DNA of 64,000 bases from Trinickia dabaoshanensis (GCF_002879885.1 NZ_PNYA01000009.1:165033-229032); one strand, 5' to 3'; numbered from the stretch's first letter, positions 29,389 through 38,584 are shown. Numbers and translations are program-made. Notes: generated from the sequence alone by a model not told the origin.

Positions 29389-30167
29389 GACCTCATCTCC
29401 TGCAATGCCGCGCGCGAGGCTCGCACGAGCCAAATGACGTCGGCGGCGAGCGCGATAACCGCAAAGCCCGCGTCGCGATACTGGCGCGCGCTGGCAACGT
29501 CGAGCGCGAAAATACCCGCGGCAATCCCGGCCTTTCCGGCCGCGTCGAGTACGCGTGCGATCGCGGCCTGTACGTCGGGGTGTTTGGAATCGCCTAGATG
29601 TCCGAGACTCGCCGCCAAATCGGCGGGACCGACGAACAAGCAATCGACGCCCGGCGTGGCGGCGATGGCGTCGAGCTCATCGAGGGCGCGCGCCGATTCG
29701 ATCTGAATGATCGTGGCGATTTGCGTGTTCGCGGTTTGCACGTAGTCGCGACGCGCCCCGAACGCGGCCGCCCGGACCACACCGGCGACGCCGCGCAAGC
29801 CGTCGGGCGTATCGGCGCACGGATAGCGTGTGAGGCGAATCGCATGCGCGGCATCCTCTGCCGATTCGATGTTCGGAAACATGACCGTGCGCGCACCGGC
29901 GTCGAGCACGCGTTTGACGAGCCAGCCTTCGCGCGCCGGTACGCGCACGATCGGCTCGGTCGGCAAGTGCGCCGCCGCGATCGCGCGCAGTTGGGCGCTC
30001 ACGTCGGCCGAGTCGTTCGGCGCGTGCTCCATGTCGATGCACAGCCAGTCGAAGCCCGCATGCGCGAGCGCTTCCGCGGCATCGGCGCTCGCGAGCGACA
30101 GCCACAAGCCGACCAGCGGCTCGCGGTCTTTCAAACGCTGCTTCAGGGAATTGGTCAGTGCGCTCAT
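29385..30167 (-). CDS. HpcH/HpaI-family class II aldolase
   Basis: A 260-residue TIM-barrel aldolase of the HpcH/HpaI family, which uses a divalent metal to split 2-keto acids such as 2,4-dihydroxyhept-2-enedioate or 2-keto-3-deoxy-rhamnonate. Family marks are GLWLSLAS, FDWLCIDMEHAPND (catalytic His), VRVP, FPNIESAEDA, IIQIES (metal Glu) and LFVGPADLAASLG (metal Asp). GGGAGGC lies 8-9 bp before ATG 30167; the frame upstream is a shadow. The substrate cannot be assigned. It is the first gene of a two-gene unit with the Sel1 protein. Confidence 0.85.
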   Translation of the reverse strand: MSALTNSLKQRLKDREPLVGLWLSLASADAAEALAHAGFDWLCIDMEHAPNDSADVSAQLRAIAAAHLPTEPIVRVPAREGWLVKRVLDAGARTVMFPNIESAEDAAHAIRLTRYPCADTPDGLRGVAGVVRAAAFGARRDYVQTANTQIATIIQIESARALDELDAIAATPGVDCLFVGPADLAASLGHLGDSKHPDVQAAIARVLDAAGKAGIAAGIFALDVASARQYRDAGFAVIALAADVIWLVRASRAALQEMRS

Positions 30168-30348
30168 CGGGATGCCTCCCGTGCGCGCGCCTGCGTCACC
30201 GAACGGCTTGCGATCGGGGGTGCGGCGTCCGGCATGTCTCGCTCCTCGGTTTATCGTCGGCCGGCCGCGTCGCGGTGCGATGCGGCCCTCGAACGATAAT
30301 ACGCCGAGAATAAACGTTCGGATGCACGACCCCGGCGAGCGGCGCAGG

Positions 30349-30804
30349 TTAGAGCGCGCCCTCGCGCACGACGTCCGCCCAGCAGTTGGGCGTTTCGTAG
30401 AGACGGACTTGGTGTAAGCGGAGATTGACGCCGTAGTGGGCGTCGTAGACTTGCGCGAGCACGTCGAAGGCGACGGCGGCCAGGTTCTCGACGGTGGGGA
30501 TGCGATCGAGCACCACGGTTTTATGCTCAGGCATCGATTCGAGGAATTCGCGCACCCGGGCATCGCCCTCGAAGACGAGGAACGCGTGATCCCAACGGCT
30601 CACGAGGTGCTCCATCGCGAGCGATTTGACGTCGGCGAAGTCCATCACCATACCGCGATCCGGCGCACCTTCCGTTTCCACGACGTCGCCGCGCAGCGTG
30701 ATTTCGAGCACGTAGCGGTGCCCGTGCAAGTTGCGGCACTGGCTGCGGTGGTCGGGGATGCGGTGCCCCGCATCGAATTCGAGTTTTCGGGTAATCGTCA
30801 GCAC
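30349..30804 (-). CDS. queD: 6-carboxy-5,6,7,8-tetrahydropterin synthase QueD
   Basis: QueD converts 7,8-dihydroneopterin triphosphate to 6-carboxytetrahydropterin, the first dedicated step to preQ0 and queuosine. The 151-residue protein has the zinc ligands H14, H27 and H29 (DAGHR, NLHGHRY) and the nearby catalytic C23, then HAFLVFEGD and PTVENLAAVAF. It is the last gene of the queC-queE-queD cluster on the minus strand and lies 6 bp after queE, so it is co-transcribed. Confidence 0.94.
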   Translation of the reverse strand: MLTITRKLEFDAGHRIPDHRSQCRNLHGHRYVLEITLRGDVVETEGAPDRGMVMDFADVKSLAMEHLVSRWDHAFLVFEGDARVREFLESMPEHKTVVLDRIPTVENLAAVAFDVLAQVYDAHYGVNLRLHQVRLYETPNCWADVVREGAL

Positions 30805-30810
30805 GGTGAA

Positions 30811-31443
30811 TCAGGGAATGTTCAGATACTTGTGAGTCTGCATCGAGAGCCGCCAGCGCGGGTGGCGCTTGCACCAATCGATCGCGAGGCGCGTGTTCAT
30901 CTCGCGCGCCGGACCGTCCATCGGCTGCACGAGAAAATACTCGAAATCGAGCGCGGCGTAGTCGGCTAGGCGCTGGTTTTCTTGCGGCACGACTACTTTG
31001 AGCTCGTTGCCCTTCGTGACGACGAGCGGCGCGTCGGCCTTCGGGCTCACGCAGACCCAATCGATCGATTCGAGCACGGGAAGCGAGCCGTTGGTCTCGA
31101 TGGCCACCTCGAAACCGGCCGCGTGCAGCGCGTCGACGAACGGCTCATCCATTTGCAGCATCGGCTCGCCGCCGGTGCAGACCACGAAACGGTTGGCCTC
31201 GCCCTCGGGCCACAGCGAGGCGATTTTCGCGGCGAGCGCCTCGGCGTCGCGGTACTTGCCGCCGTTCTCACCGTCGGTGCCGACGAAATCGGTATCGCAA
31301 AAGCGGCAGACGGCGCTTGCGCGATCCTCCTCGCGTCCGGACCACAAGTTGCAGCCGGCAAACCGGCAAAACACGGCCGGACGACCCGCATTCGCGCCTT
31401 CGCCTTGCAACGTGTAGAAAATTTCCTTGACCGCGTACGTCAT
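30811..31443 (-). CDS. queE: 7-carboxy-7-deazaguanine synthase QueE
   Basis: QueE is a radical-SAM enzyme that contracts carboxytetrahydropterin to 7-carboxy-7-deazaguanine. The 210-residue product has the cluster-binding cysteines spaced C-x14-C-x2-C (from FAGC to CRFC), the expanded motif described for Burkholderia multivorans QueE, instead of the usual CxxxCxxC. Also present are FYTLQGEGANAGRPAVFCR, TGGEPMLQ and ETNGS. I start at ATG 31443 (MTYAVKEIFY), which has AAAGAG upstream and gives the normal length; ATG 31461 or 31482 would add 6-13 residues. Confidence 0.93.
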   Translation of the reverse strand: MTYAVKEIFYTLQGEGANAGRPAVFCRFAGCNLWSGREEDRASAVCRFCDTDFVGTDGENGGKYRDAEALAAKIASLWPEGEANRFVVCTGGEPMLQMDEPFVDALHAAGFEVAIETNGSLPVLESIDWVCVSPKADAPLVVTKGNELKVVVPQENQRLADYAALDFEYFLVQPMDGPAREMNTRLAIDWCKRHPRWRLSMQTHKYLNIP

Positions 31444-31514
31444 GCTGCTCTTTTCGTCCATCTCGATTTTGGACCGGCCCACGGCGGGTCGGTCCGGCTT
31501 CTCGCCGCCGCGAC

Positions 31515-32246
31515 TCAGTCGGGCTCGGTGACTTTTTCCCCGGCGAGAAACGCTTCATAGCCACGCTTGCGCAAGCGGCAGGCCGGGCATTCGCCGCAGC
31601 CGAAACCCCACGCATGCAATTCGGCCCGCTCGCCCACGTAGCACGTATGCGTCTGAACGCGCACGAGTTCGACGAGCGCGTCGCCGCCGAGATCGCGCGC
31701 GAGGCGCCAGGTGTCCGCCTTGTCGAGCCACATGAGCGGCGTTTCGACGAGAAAGCGGCTATCCATGCCGAGGTTCAACGCGACTTGCAGCGCCTTCATC
31801 GTGTCGTCGCGACAATCGGGATAGCCCGAGAAGTCCGTTTCGCACATGCCGCCGACGAGCACCGACAAGCCCCGGCGGTAGGCGATCGCCGCGGCGATCG
31901 TCATGAACATCAAATTGCGGCCCGGCACGAACGTATTGGGCAGACCATTGGCCGCCGATTCGATCTGAATCTCGCGCGTCATCGCCGTTTCGCTGATCGC
32001 GCCGAGCACCGACAGGTCGATCATGTGATCGTCGCCGAGGCGCTCGGCCCACTGCGGAAACGAGCGGACGATGGCCTCGCGCACGCCGTCACGGCATTCG
32101 AGTTCCACCCGGTGACGCTGGCCATAATCGAAGCCGAGCGTCTCGACCGTCTCGTAGCGCTCGAGCGCCCAAGCTAGGCACGTGGTCGAATCTTGGCCGC
32201 CCGAAAACAGCACGAGCGCACCATGCTTAGCGTCTGTCCGAATCAC
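31515..32246 (-). CDS. queC: 7-cyano-7-deazaguanine synthase QueC
   Basis: QueC uses ATP and ammonia to turn carboxydeazaguanine into preQ0. The 243-residue protein has the PP-loop SGGQDSTTC near the N-terminus and the zinc site near the C-terminus (C before YVGERAEL, then CGECPAC). I choose GTG 32246 (VIRTDAKHG), which has GGAG upstream and reproduces the family N-terminus; an ATG at 32303 only adds leader sequence. It is the first gene of queC-queE-queD. No preQ1 riboswitch is recognisable upstream. Confidence 0.92.
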   Translation of the reverse strand: MIRTDAKHGALVLFSGGQDSTTCLAWALERYETVETLGFDYGQRHRVELECRDGVREAIVRSFPQWAERLGDDHMIDLSVLGAISETAMTREIQIESAANGLPNTFVPGRNLMFMTIAAAIAYRRGLSVLVGGMCETDFSGYPDCRDDTMKALQVALNLGMDSRFLVETPLMWLDKADTWRLARDLGGDALVELVRVQTHTCYVGERAELHAWGFGCGECPACRLRKRGYEAFLAGEKVTEPD

Positions 32247-32629
32247 CGTGGAAACTCCGTGGGCCGTCAATGTTAGGTGAGCGCTCGGCGGCTGCCGGCG
32301 CACGAGCGCGGCGCTCGGCCACGCGGTGCTTGCAGTATATGCTTCGCTTTCGAGCGTCGAGTTGCCTGGCGCTTATACCGTGCAGTAGAGGGCGCCGTCG
32401 TACACGCCGACCCGATTATGTGCGAATGCGGGGGTGCGCTCGCCGTGCGGGACGGCTCGAAGCCCGCCCCGGTTACCCCGATTCGACTTGCGGCGGCAGC
32501 GCGACTGCCGGCCGCCCTGAACCTGGCCGGGCGGCCCGATTATGGACTGCGCCGTCGAAAACCCGTCATTATAGCCGGTCCCGCCTCCCCCCTGCTCGGG
32601 CGCCCGAGGACACCCGTGAGCCTGCCGGA
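32247..32629. other. gene-free interval between queC and the phosphatidate cytidylyltransferase gene
   Basis: This 383-bp interval lies upstream of queC and downstream of the cytidylyltransferase gene, both on the minus strand. Open frames in it lack family features or ribosome sites. A minus-strand TATACT (32334-32339) with a TCGACG-like -35 at short (15-bp) spacing is a faint queC promoter candidate. No riboswitch or terminator stands out. Confidence 0.4.
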
Positions 32630-33559
32630 CTAAACGTACAGGTATCGCACCAGATGGAAAAACACGGGCGCGGCGAAGCAGATCGAATCGACCCGATCGA
32701 GCATTCCGCCGTGACCTGCGATCATCACGCCCCAGTCCTTTGCGCCGAGGGAACGCTTGACGGCCGAAAGGACTAGTCCGCCGACGAAGCCCGAGAGCAC
32801 GATCGCGAGCGAGATACCGAACGCGGCGCCGAAGCCGAACGGCGTCACGCGATACAGCGCCGCGCCGCATAGGGTGGCCAGCAGCCCGCCGCCGACGAAG
32901 CCCTCGACGGTCTTGGACGGCGACAGGCGCGGCGCGATCTTGCGCTTGCCGAACAGCTTGCCGACCACGTACTGCAATACGTCGCTGATCTGCACGACGA
33001 GCAGGAAGTAAAAGAGCAGCAGCGCGTTTTGACCGGCGTAGTGGGGAATATCGAGGATGAGCACCGCCGGCGCGTAACTGAGCCCGTATACGCAGACCAT
33101 GAGCGCCCAGTTGATTTTCGCGTTGCGGGCGAGGAAGTCGTGCGTGTCTTGCGTCAGCGCGGACACGAGCGACATCGCGAAAAACAAATGGACGGGCACG
33201 AAGATCGAATACATCCCGTACCAGTCGACCGCAAGCAGCAAATACTGCGTCGGAATCGCGACGAAGAACGCGATGAACAGCGTCGTGTGATCGCTGGCCG
33301 TCGTCGGCGTGAGCGTGATGAATTCGCGCAGTGTGAGGTAAGAGAGCAGCGCGAATACGAGATAGGTGACGTTGTTGCCGAGACCGATCGCGACCGCCAT
33401 GACGGCGATCATTGCCCACCAGGCGCGGATGCGCTGATTCAAGTTGACGATCGTGGCGCTTCGTCCACCGTCGCGCGCACCGAGAATCGCACCGACGAAC
33501 GTGGCGACGATGAGCAGGCCGGTCACGCCGGCGACCAATTGCCAGAAAAGAGTCCGCAT
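32630..33559 (-). CDS. ynbB: YnbB/CdsA-like phosphatidate cytidylyltransferase
   Basis: A CDP-diacylglycerol synthase-type membrane enzyme that activates phosphatidic acid with CTP. The 309-residue protein has about eight membrane helices and the CTP-transferase signature SPSKTVEGF (213-221) with GGMLDRVDS (284-292). Its neighbours (acyltransferase, CDP-alcohol transferase, hydrolase-methyltransferase, PAP2-phosphatase) match the E. coli ynbABCD set, where ynbB is the same type. I therefore read it as an accessory cytidylyltransferase for that cluster; the housekeeping cdsA is expected elsewhere. It lies 39 bp after the acyltransferase gene, in the same direction. Confidence 0.82.
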   Translation of the reverse strand: MRTLFWQLVAGVTGLLIVATFVGAILGARDGGRSATIVNLNQRIRAWWAMIAVMAVAIGLGNNVTYLVFALLSYLTLREFITLTPTTASDHTTLFIAFFVAIPTQYLLLAVDWYGMYSIFVPVHLFFAMSLVSALTQDTHDFLARNAKINWALMVCVYGLSYAPAVLILDIPHYAGQNALLLFYFLLVVQISDVLQYVVGKLFGKRKIAPRLSPSKTVEGFVGGGLLATLCGAALYRVTPFGFGAAFGISLAIVLSGFVGGLVLSAVKRSLGAKDWGVMIAGHGGMLDRVDSICFAAPVFFHLVRYLYV

Positions 33560-33598
33560 AGATGAATTCCGTTATCGCTCGAATGGATTGGCAATGGC

Positions 33599-34228
33599 TC
33601 AGCTTGCTTGCCGGTGCGGCACGAGTGCGATGACGGCATCGCGCATACGCGTCAGAAAACCGGCTTTATCTTCGTTATCGCGGCGCTTTTCCGTCGCACC
33701 GAAATGCACTTTGCAAATGAGCGGGACCGGCCAGATTGCGCCTTTGGGCATGACCCGCTGGAGATTTTCGAGATAAACCGGCATCAGACCGATATTGGGA
33801 AATTCATTGGCCAAGTGAAACAGGCCGCTGCGAAACGGCTGCGGTAACACATCGGCGCCGCGCGTGCCTTCGGGAAAAATAATGATCGAGTGTCCCTCGG
33901 CCAAAGCCTCGCGAACCGGATCGAGCGGATCGCCGCCCGTCTCCCGGTGGCGGTCGATCAACACGACGTTGAGCAGATTCTGCGCAATGTGACGTTTGAG
34001 CGAGCCGCGACTCCAATAATCGCGCGCGGCGACCGGCCTCACGACCGCACGCACGTCGCGCGGCAGGGCCGCCAAGATCGCGAGCGTATCGACGTGACTC
34101 GCGTGGTTCGAAAAGTAAATCGTCTGCGCCGCCGTGGGCGCTCCGCCGTGCCATACGGGGTAAGCGCCTGCGACGAGGCGCACGATCGATAGCAGGAAGT
34201 CGCGCTGCCAAACATGCCGAAGATTCAT
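33599..34228 (-). CDS. 1-acyl-glycerol-3-phosphate-type acyltransferase (PlsC family)
   Basis: A 209-residue membrane-associated acyltransferase. It has the H-x4-D catalytic motif in NHASHVD (H42, D47), the acceptor-binding IDRHRE segment and FPEGTRG (about 118-124), the standard PlsC blocks. It would add an acyl chain to a lysophospholipid or similar acceptor. It is the first gene of a unit with the cytidylyltransferase and diverges from the ynbA-like gene. As I recall it, the E. coli ynb cluster has no such gene, so here the cluster looks extended. Confidence 0.83.
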   Translation of the reverse strand: MNLRHVWQRDFLLSIVRLVAGAYPVWHGGAPTAAQTIYFSNHASHVDTLAILAALPRDVRAVVRPVAARDYWSRGSLKRHIAQNLLNVVLIDRHRETGGDPLDPVREALAEGHSIIIFPEGTRGADVLPQPFRSGLFHLANEFPNIGLMPVYLENLQRVMPKGAIWPVPLICKVHFGATEKRRDNEDKAGFLTRMRDAVIALVPHRQAS

Positions 34229-34694
34229 CCGCTGCGCGCCCCTTCAACCCGTGCTCAGATCGATACGGCGCGCGCGTGCGGTGGTCTCGCCCGCATGCCC
34301 GCGCTTTAAAGTACCCTTTCCCGGCTCGTTATCGGCCATTTTCTCAATACGCTCGAATATCCGCATCGATTGCCTGTGGTTGTTGATAATTGGGCGCCAC
34401 TACGCGGGTCGCGGGTCGTGCGCGAAAATCGGACCGGCGCGGCAAAGCTCCGGGATTATCGCGAGTTTGCGGGCAATTGACTAGGCTCCGGCATCGCGCC
34501 GTTCGACCGGCCCTTTCAAAGTCGCTTTCGGTTTGCGACCTCGATTCATCTCAAAAGCCTTGACGCATCGAGTGTCGCTCGGCGACGATTGTGCCCGTCC
34601 ATTTTCCGGCGCCGCCATGCTGTCGTTTTAGCCATGCGATCGCCCGCCGCCGCGCCACTCCAACTCCGCGCGATCGGAATAAGCAATCAGCCCA
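34229..34694. other. divergent regulatory interval of the lipid cluster
   Basis: These 466 bp separate the minus-strand acyltransferase-cytidylyltransferase unit from the plus-strand ynbA-like unit and must hold promoters for both. The segment 34310-34480 is AT-richer than its surroundings. TTGACG at 34560-34565 is a possible plus-strand -35, but no good -10 follows. I see no gene and no clear operator. Confidence 0.45.
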
Positions 34695-35297
34695 ATGAGC
34701 CTTTACGCACTCAAACCCAAATTCCAGAATCTGCTCAGGCCGTTGACCGTATCGCTAGCCCAACGCGGTGTCACCGCCAATCAAGTCACGCTTTTCGCGG
34801 CGGGCGGTTCGATCGTCGTGGGCGCGCTGGCGGGTCTCGGTTTCTTTGGCCCCACGCTTTTTCTGCTGATTCCGCTTTGGCTATTGATCCGGATGGGGCT
34901 CAATGCGATCGACGGCATGCTCGCGCGCGAGCACGGACAGAAAAGCACGCTCGGCGCGTACCTGAACGAGCTCGGCGACGTGATCTCCGACATCGCGCTC
35001 GTGCTGCCGCTCCTTGCCGTACCGGCTTTTGCGCCGGCCGATATCTGGCTTTTCGCGCTGCTCGCCGTCGTGGTCGAATGCGCGGGCCTGATCGGCCCGC
35101 TCGTCGGGGCGGGCCGGCGCTACGACGGGCCGTTCGGCAAGAGCGATCGCGCGTTCGCGATCGGCGCGTTCGCGCTGTGGGTCGGGCTCGGCTGGTCTCT
35201 CGGCGTATTCGCGCTGTGGTTGTGGCGTGTGCTGCTCGTCTTGATGCTCGTGACGATCGTGCGGCGCGTGCGAGCCGGGATCGCGCAAGCGCAATGA
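34695..35297 (+). CDS. ynbA: YnbA-like CDP-alcohol phosphatidyltransferase-family protein
   Basis: A 200-residue membrane protein of the CDP-alcohol phosphotransferase fold, which makes phospholipids from CDP-activated lipids and an alcohol. The signature region reads N70-x2-D73-G74-x2-A77-R78-x8-G87-x3-N91-x3-D95. The canonical motif has Asp at all four acidic positions; here the first and third are Asn. My recollection of E. coli YnbA is that it shows the same pattern, so this may be a family trait with altered metal binding. Five to six membrane helices follow the family layout. The phosphoacceptor is unknown. The hydrolase-methyltransferase gene starts 97 bp downstream on the same strand. 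Confidence 0.8.
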   Translation: MSLYALKPKFQNLLRPLTVSLAQRGVTANQVTLFAAGGSIVVGALAGLGFFGPTLFLLIPLWLLIRMGLNAIDGMLAREHGQKSTLGAYLNELGDVISDIALVLPLLAVPAFAPADIWLFALLAVVVECAGLIGPLVGAGRRYDGPFGKSDRAFAIGAFALWVGLGWSLGVFALWLWRVLLVLMLVTIVRRVRAGIAQAQ

Positions 35298-35394
35298 GCC
35301 GTAGCGGGCACGGCACGCTCCGGTTGCGCGCCGTGGACGGCGCCGATGCCTCGGCCACCCAAGAAACGATGACTATAACGTGAGAGCCAGGCCA

Positions 35395-37167
35395 ATGAAT
35401 ACACGCGCCGCCTTGGAGGCGAGCTTTACGACCCACGATGGGCAGACACTGTTCTATCGCCATTGGCCCGCCACGCAGCCCGTCTGCCGCGGCGCGATCG
35501 TTTTGCTGCATCGCGGCCATGAGCACTCGGGACGGGTCGCCCATCTCGTCGACGAACTCGAATTGCCCGAGTTCGCCTTCTTCGCATGGGATGCGCGCGG
35601 CCATGGGCGATCCCCCGGGCCGCGCGGCTACAGTCCGGGCGCCGCCGCTTCGGTGCGGGATCTGCAATGCTTCGTCGAGCACATCCGCGACACGCACCAG
35701 GTGGCCATAGAGGATCTGGCGATCGTCGGGCAAAGCGTGGGCGCGGTGCTCGCGGCGGCCTGGGTGCACGACTACGCGCCCTCGGTGCGCTGCCTCGTGA
35801 TGGCGTCGCCGGCCTTTCACATCAAGCTTTACGTGCCCTTCGCGCGACCGGGGCTGCGTCTGATGCACCGCATGCGCGGCCTGTTCTACGTGAACAGCTA
35901 CGTAAAGCCGAAGCTTCTGACGCACGATACCGAACGCGCGGCGAGCTACGCGGCCGACCCGCTGATCACGCGGCCGATCGCGGTCAACATGCTGCTCGAT
36001 CTGCACGAGACGTCGAAGCGCGTGGTGGCGGACGCGGCGGCCATCACCGCGCCCACACTTCTGCTGATTTCCGGCTCCGACTGGGTCGTCCATCGAGGCC
36101 CGCAGGACCGCTTCTACGAACGCCTCGGCGCCGTACGCAAAGAGCGCGTCGTTTTGCCCGGGTTTTATCACGATACGCTCGGTGAGCGCGATCGCGCCCA
36201 GGCGCTCGCACCGCTGCGCGCGTTCGTGCTGCGCGAATTCGACGCGCCGGCGCCGCGCGTCTCGCTCGCGGATGCCGATCGACGCGGCCCCTTTTTCGAC
36301 GAATATGCCGCGCTCAGCCGCGCTCCGGCCAATCCGCTGGCAAAGCTGTATTGGCACGCTACCCGAGCGGGGCTGCGCATGAGCGGCGCGATGTCGAAGG
36401 GCATCGCGCTTGGGCTCGAACTGGGATTCGATTCGGGTTCCACGCTCGACTACGTCTATCGCAACGAGCCGCAAGGGTGCTCCGGCATAGGGCGGCTGAT
36501 CGACCGTACCTATCTGAACTCGCCCGGCTGGGTCGGAATCCGGCAGCGCAAACTTCACCTCCAACAGCTCATCGCCACGGCGATCGCCCGGTTGCGCGAC
36601 ACGAACTCGCCGGTCCGGATCGTCGACATCGCGGCGGGGCACGGCCGCTACGTGCTCGATGCGATCGAAGCCGTCACGGCTGCGGGCGGCACGGCGCCGG
36701 ACGCAATCGTGCTGCGCGACTACAGCGCACCGAACGTCGAGGGCGGGCGCGCACTGATCGCGCAGCGCGGCCTCGGCGCGATGGCTCGCTTCGAGCAGGG
36801 CGATGCGTTCGACGAAGCGTCGCTCGCCGCACTCGAGCCGCGCCCGACACTTGCGATCGTCTCGGGGCTCTACGAGTTGTTCGGCGATAACGAGCGCATC
36901 GAACGCTCGCTGCGGGGCCTCGCGCAGGCCGTCCCGGCGGGCGCGTATCTCGTCTACACGGGGCAACCGTGGCATCCGCAGCTCGAGTTCATCGCGCGAG
37001 CTTTGAACAACCATCGCGGCGAAGCAACCTGGGTGATGCGGCGCCGCTCGCAGGCCGAGATGGACGAGCTCGTCGCGCGCGCCGGCTTCCGCAAAATCGA
37101 CCAACGAATCGACGCGATGGGGATTTTCACGGTGAGCCTCGCTGAGCGGGTACACACCCATGAGTAA
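35395..37167 (+). CDS. ynbC: YnbC-like alpha/beta hydrolase fused to a SAM methyltransferase
   Basis: A bifunctional 590-residue protein. Residues 1-285 are an alpha/beta hydrolase of the monoacylglycerol-lipase type: HRGHEHSGR oxyanion region, GQSVGAV with nucleophile S114, D229 in SGSDWVVH and H259 in GFYHD. After a linker (290-385), residues 385-590 are a class I methyltransferase-like domain with motif I RIVDIAAGHGRY (408-419), then LRDYS and FEQGDAF. The two-domain order and many segments match E. coli YnbC. ATG 35395 is preferred over GTG 35380, though neither ribosome site is strong. The ynbD-like gene overlaps the stop by 8 bp, so the products are probably made together. Confidence 0.87.
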   Translation: MNTRAALEASFTTHDGQTLFYRHWPATQPVCRGAIVLLHRGHEHSGRVAHLVDELELPEFAFFAWDARGHGRSPGPRGYSPGAAASVRDLQCFVEHIRDTHQVAIEDLAIVGQSVGAVLAAAWVHDYAPSVRCLVMASPAFHIKLYVPFARPGLRLMHRMRGLFYVNSYVKPKLLTHDTERAASYAADPLITRPIAVNMLLDLHETSKRVVADAAAITAPTLLLISGSDWVVHRGPQDRFYERLGAVRKERVVLPGFYHDTLGERDRAQALAPLRAFVLREFDAPAPRVSLADADRRGPFFDEYAALSRAPANPLAKLYWHATRAGLRMSGAMSKGIALGLELGFDSGSTLDYVYRNEPQGCSGIGRLIDRTYLNSPGWVGIRQRKLHLQQLIATAIARLRDTNSPVRIVDIAAGHGRYVLDAIEAVTAAGGTAPDAIVLRDYSAPNVEGGRALIAQRGLGAMARFEQGDAFDEASLAALEPRPTLAIVSGLYELFGDNERIERSLRGLAQAVPAGAYLVYTGQPWHPQLEFIARALNNHRGEATWVMRRRSQAEMDELVARAGFRKIDQRIDAMGIFTVSLAERVHTHE

Positions 37168-38584
37168 TGCCAGCGAGATGAGCCACATCAGCGATGGAGC
37201 GAAGCTGAACACGCAAAGCGAGCGAACGGACGCGGGCGACGCGTCTTGGCTGCTACGGCTCAGCCTGCTCGGCATGATGGGCGCGCTCTTCTTCTCGACG
37301 TACGGGTTTGCGAATTGGCTTGCGTCGCGGCGCGCTTTCGTCCCGAGCTTCGCGTTCGGATGGGAGCATGCGATCCCATTCGTGCCATGGACGATCGTGC
37401 CGTACTGGTCGATCGATCTGCTTTACGCCGCATCGTTCTTGTTCCAGACACGGCGAGCCGATCTGTTCGACCACGTCAAACGTCTCGTCACCGTGCAACT
37501 CGTCTCGGTGGTGTGCTTCATCGCGTGGCCCCTGCGCTTCGGCTTCGATCGGCCCGACGCCGGCGGCGTCGCCGGGGCGCTGTTCACCTTGCTCGCGGGG
37601 TTCGACAAACCGTATAACCAGGCGCCGTCGCTACATATCGGATTGCTGGTCGTGCTCTGGGCCGTCTATGCGCGGCACGTTCGCGGCGTCGCGCTGCGCG
37701 CGGCGACCCATCTGTGGTTCGCCGCGATCGGCATATCGGTGCTGACCACCTGGCAACATCATGCGATCGATGTGCCGACCGGCGCCGCGCTGGGCTGTCT
37801 CGCGTTGTTTCTGTTTCCGCTGCGCGACGCCGAAAGCGAGCCGCATCGGCGCGATGTGGCGCCCTCGGTGCGCGCGCCTCGTCTCGCACTGGCGTATGCC
37901 GGCGCGGCGATCGTCGCTTTTTTCGCGGCGATCGCTTGCATCCCCGGCGCGGCGGGGTACGCCTTGCTATTCGGATGGTTCGCGCTGGCGCTCGGCTGCG
38001 TTGCCTGGATCTATCGGCACGGCGCGCCGGGCGCTTTTCTGAAGAGCGCGCACGGACAAATGCCGGTTTTCATGCGCGCGTTGCTCGCACCGACGATCGC
38101 AGGCGCCTTCGTGAATTCGCGGCTTTGGACGCGTCGGCAGACGCCCGTGCGGATCGACGCCCGCCTATCGATCGGCCGCGCGCCGACGACCGGCGAACTG
38201 CGCCGGCATCGATTTACGGCGCTCGTCGACTTGACCGCCGAGATGCCGCGCTGGGTGTCTCGCCGTGCGCCGCTCGACTATGTGGCGGTGCCGCAGCTCG
38301 ATTTGGTGGCGCCTTCGCTCGATAGTCTTCGGCGTGCCATGGCCGAACTCGAACGGCTCGTCGACGACGGCCATGACGTGCTCGTTTGCTGCGCGCTCGG
38401 CTTGGGCCGCAGCGTGCTGTGTGCCGCGGCCTGGCTTGCCGCCAAAAACGGCGAGCGCGATGCGCGGGCCGCGCTGGATGCGGTGCGCCGGCTGCAACCG
38501 CGAGCGGCATGGTCGAACGAAACCGTGGCGGTACTTCAGGCATGGATCGATAGCCGCTCGATGCCGATGCAGGAGGTCCGATGA
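37160..38584 (+). CDS. ynbD: YnbD-like PAP2 and dual-specificity phosphatase fusion
   Basis: A 474-residue membrane protein with two phosphatase modules. The N-terminal part (about 30-290, several helices) carries PAP2 lipid-phosphatase motifs: KPYNQAPSLH (150-159) and HHAIDVPTG (200-208). The C-terminal part (about 325-465) is a cysteine-based dual-specificity phosphatase with VCCALGLGRS, nucleophile C411 and R417; the residue before the nucleophile is Cys (C410) instead of the usual His. This architecture matches E. coli YnbD. The start overlaps ynbC by 8 bp and the stop overlaps the next gene by 4 bp, so it sits inside a tightly coupled operon. Confidence 0.83.
   Translation: MSNASEMSHISDGAKLNTQSERTDAGDASWLLRLSLLGMMGALFFSTYGFANWLASRRAFVPSFAFGWEHAIPFVPWTIVPYWSIDLLYAASFLFQTRRADLFDHVKRLVTVQLVSVVCFIAWPLRFGFDRPDAGGVAGALFTLLAGFDKPYNQAPSLHIGLLVVLWAVYARHVRGVALRAATHLWFAAIGISVLTTWQHHAIDVPTGAALGCLALFLFPLRDAESEPHRRDVAPSVRAPRLALAYAGAAIVAFFAAIACIPGAAGYALLFGWFALALGCVAWIYRHGAPGAFLKSAHGQMPVFMRALLAPTIAGAFVNSRLWTRRQTPVRIDARLSIGRAPTTGELRRHRFTALVDLTAEMPRWVSRRAPLDYVAVPQLDLVAPSLDSLRRAMAELERLVDDGHDVLVCCALGLGRSVLCAAAWLAAKNGERDARAALDAVRRLQPRAAWSNETVAVLQAWIDSRSMPMQEVR

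Noticed and set aside
32247..32629. possible preQ1 riboswitch upstream of queC
   Set aside because: No preQ1-I or preQ1-II conserved segments could be found on the minus strand.
34900..37275. 791-codon open frame on the minus strand across the ynbA- and ynbC-like genes
   Set aside because: It is a shadow of the hydrolase-methyltransferase gene; composition is Arg-rich and no domain is recognisable.
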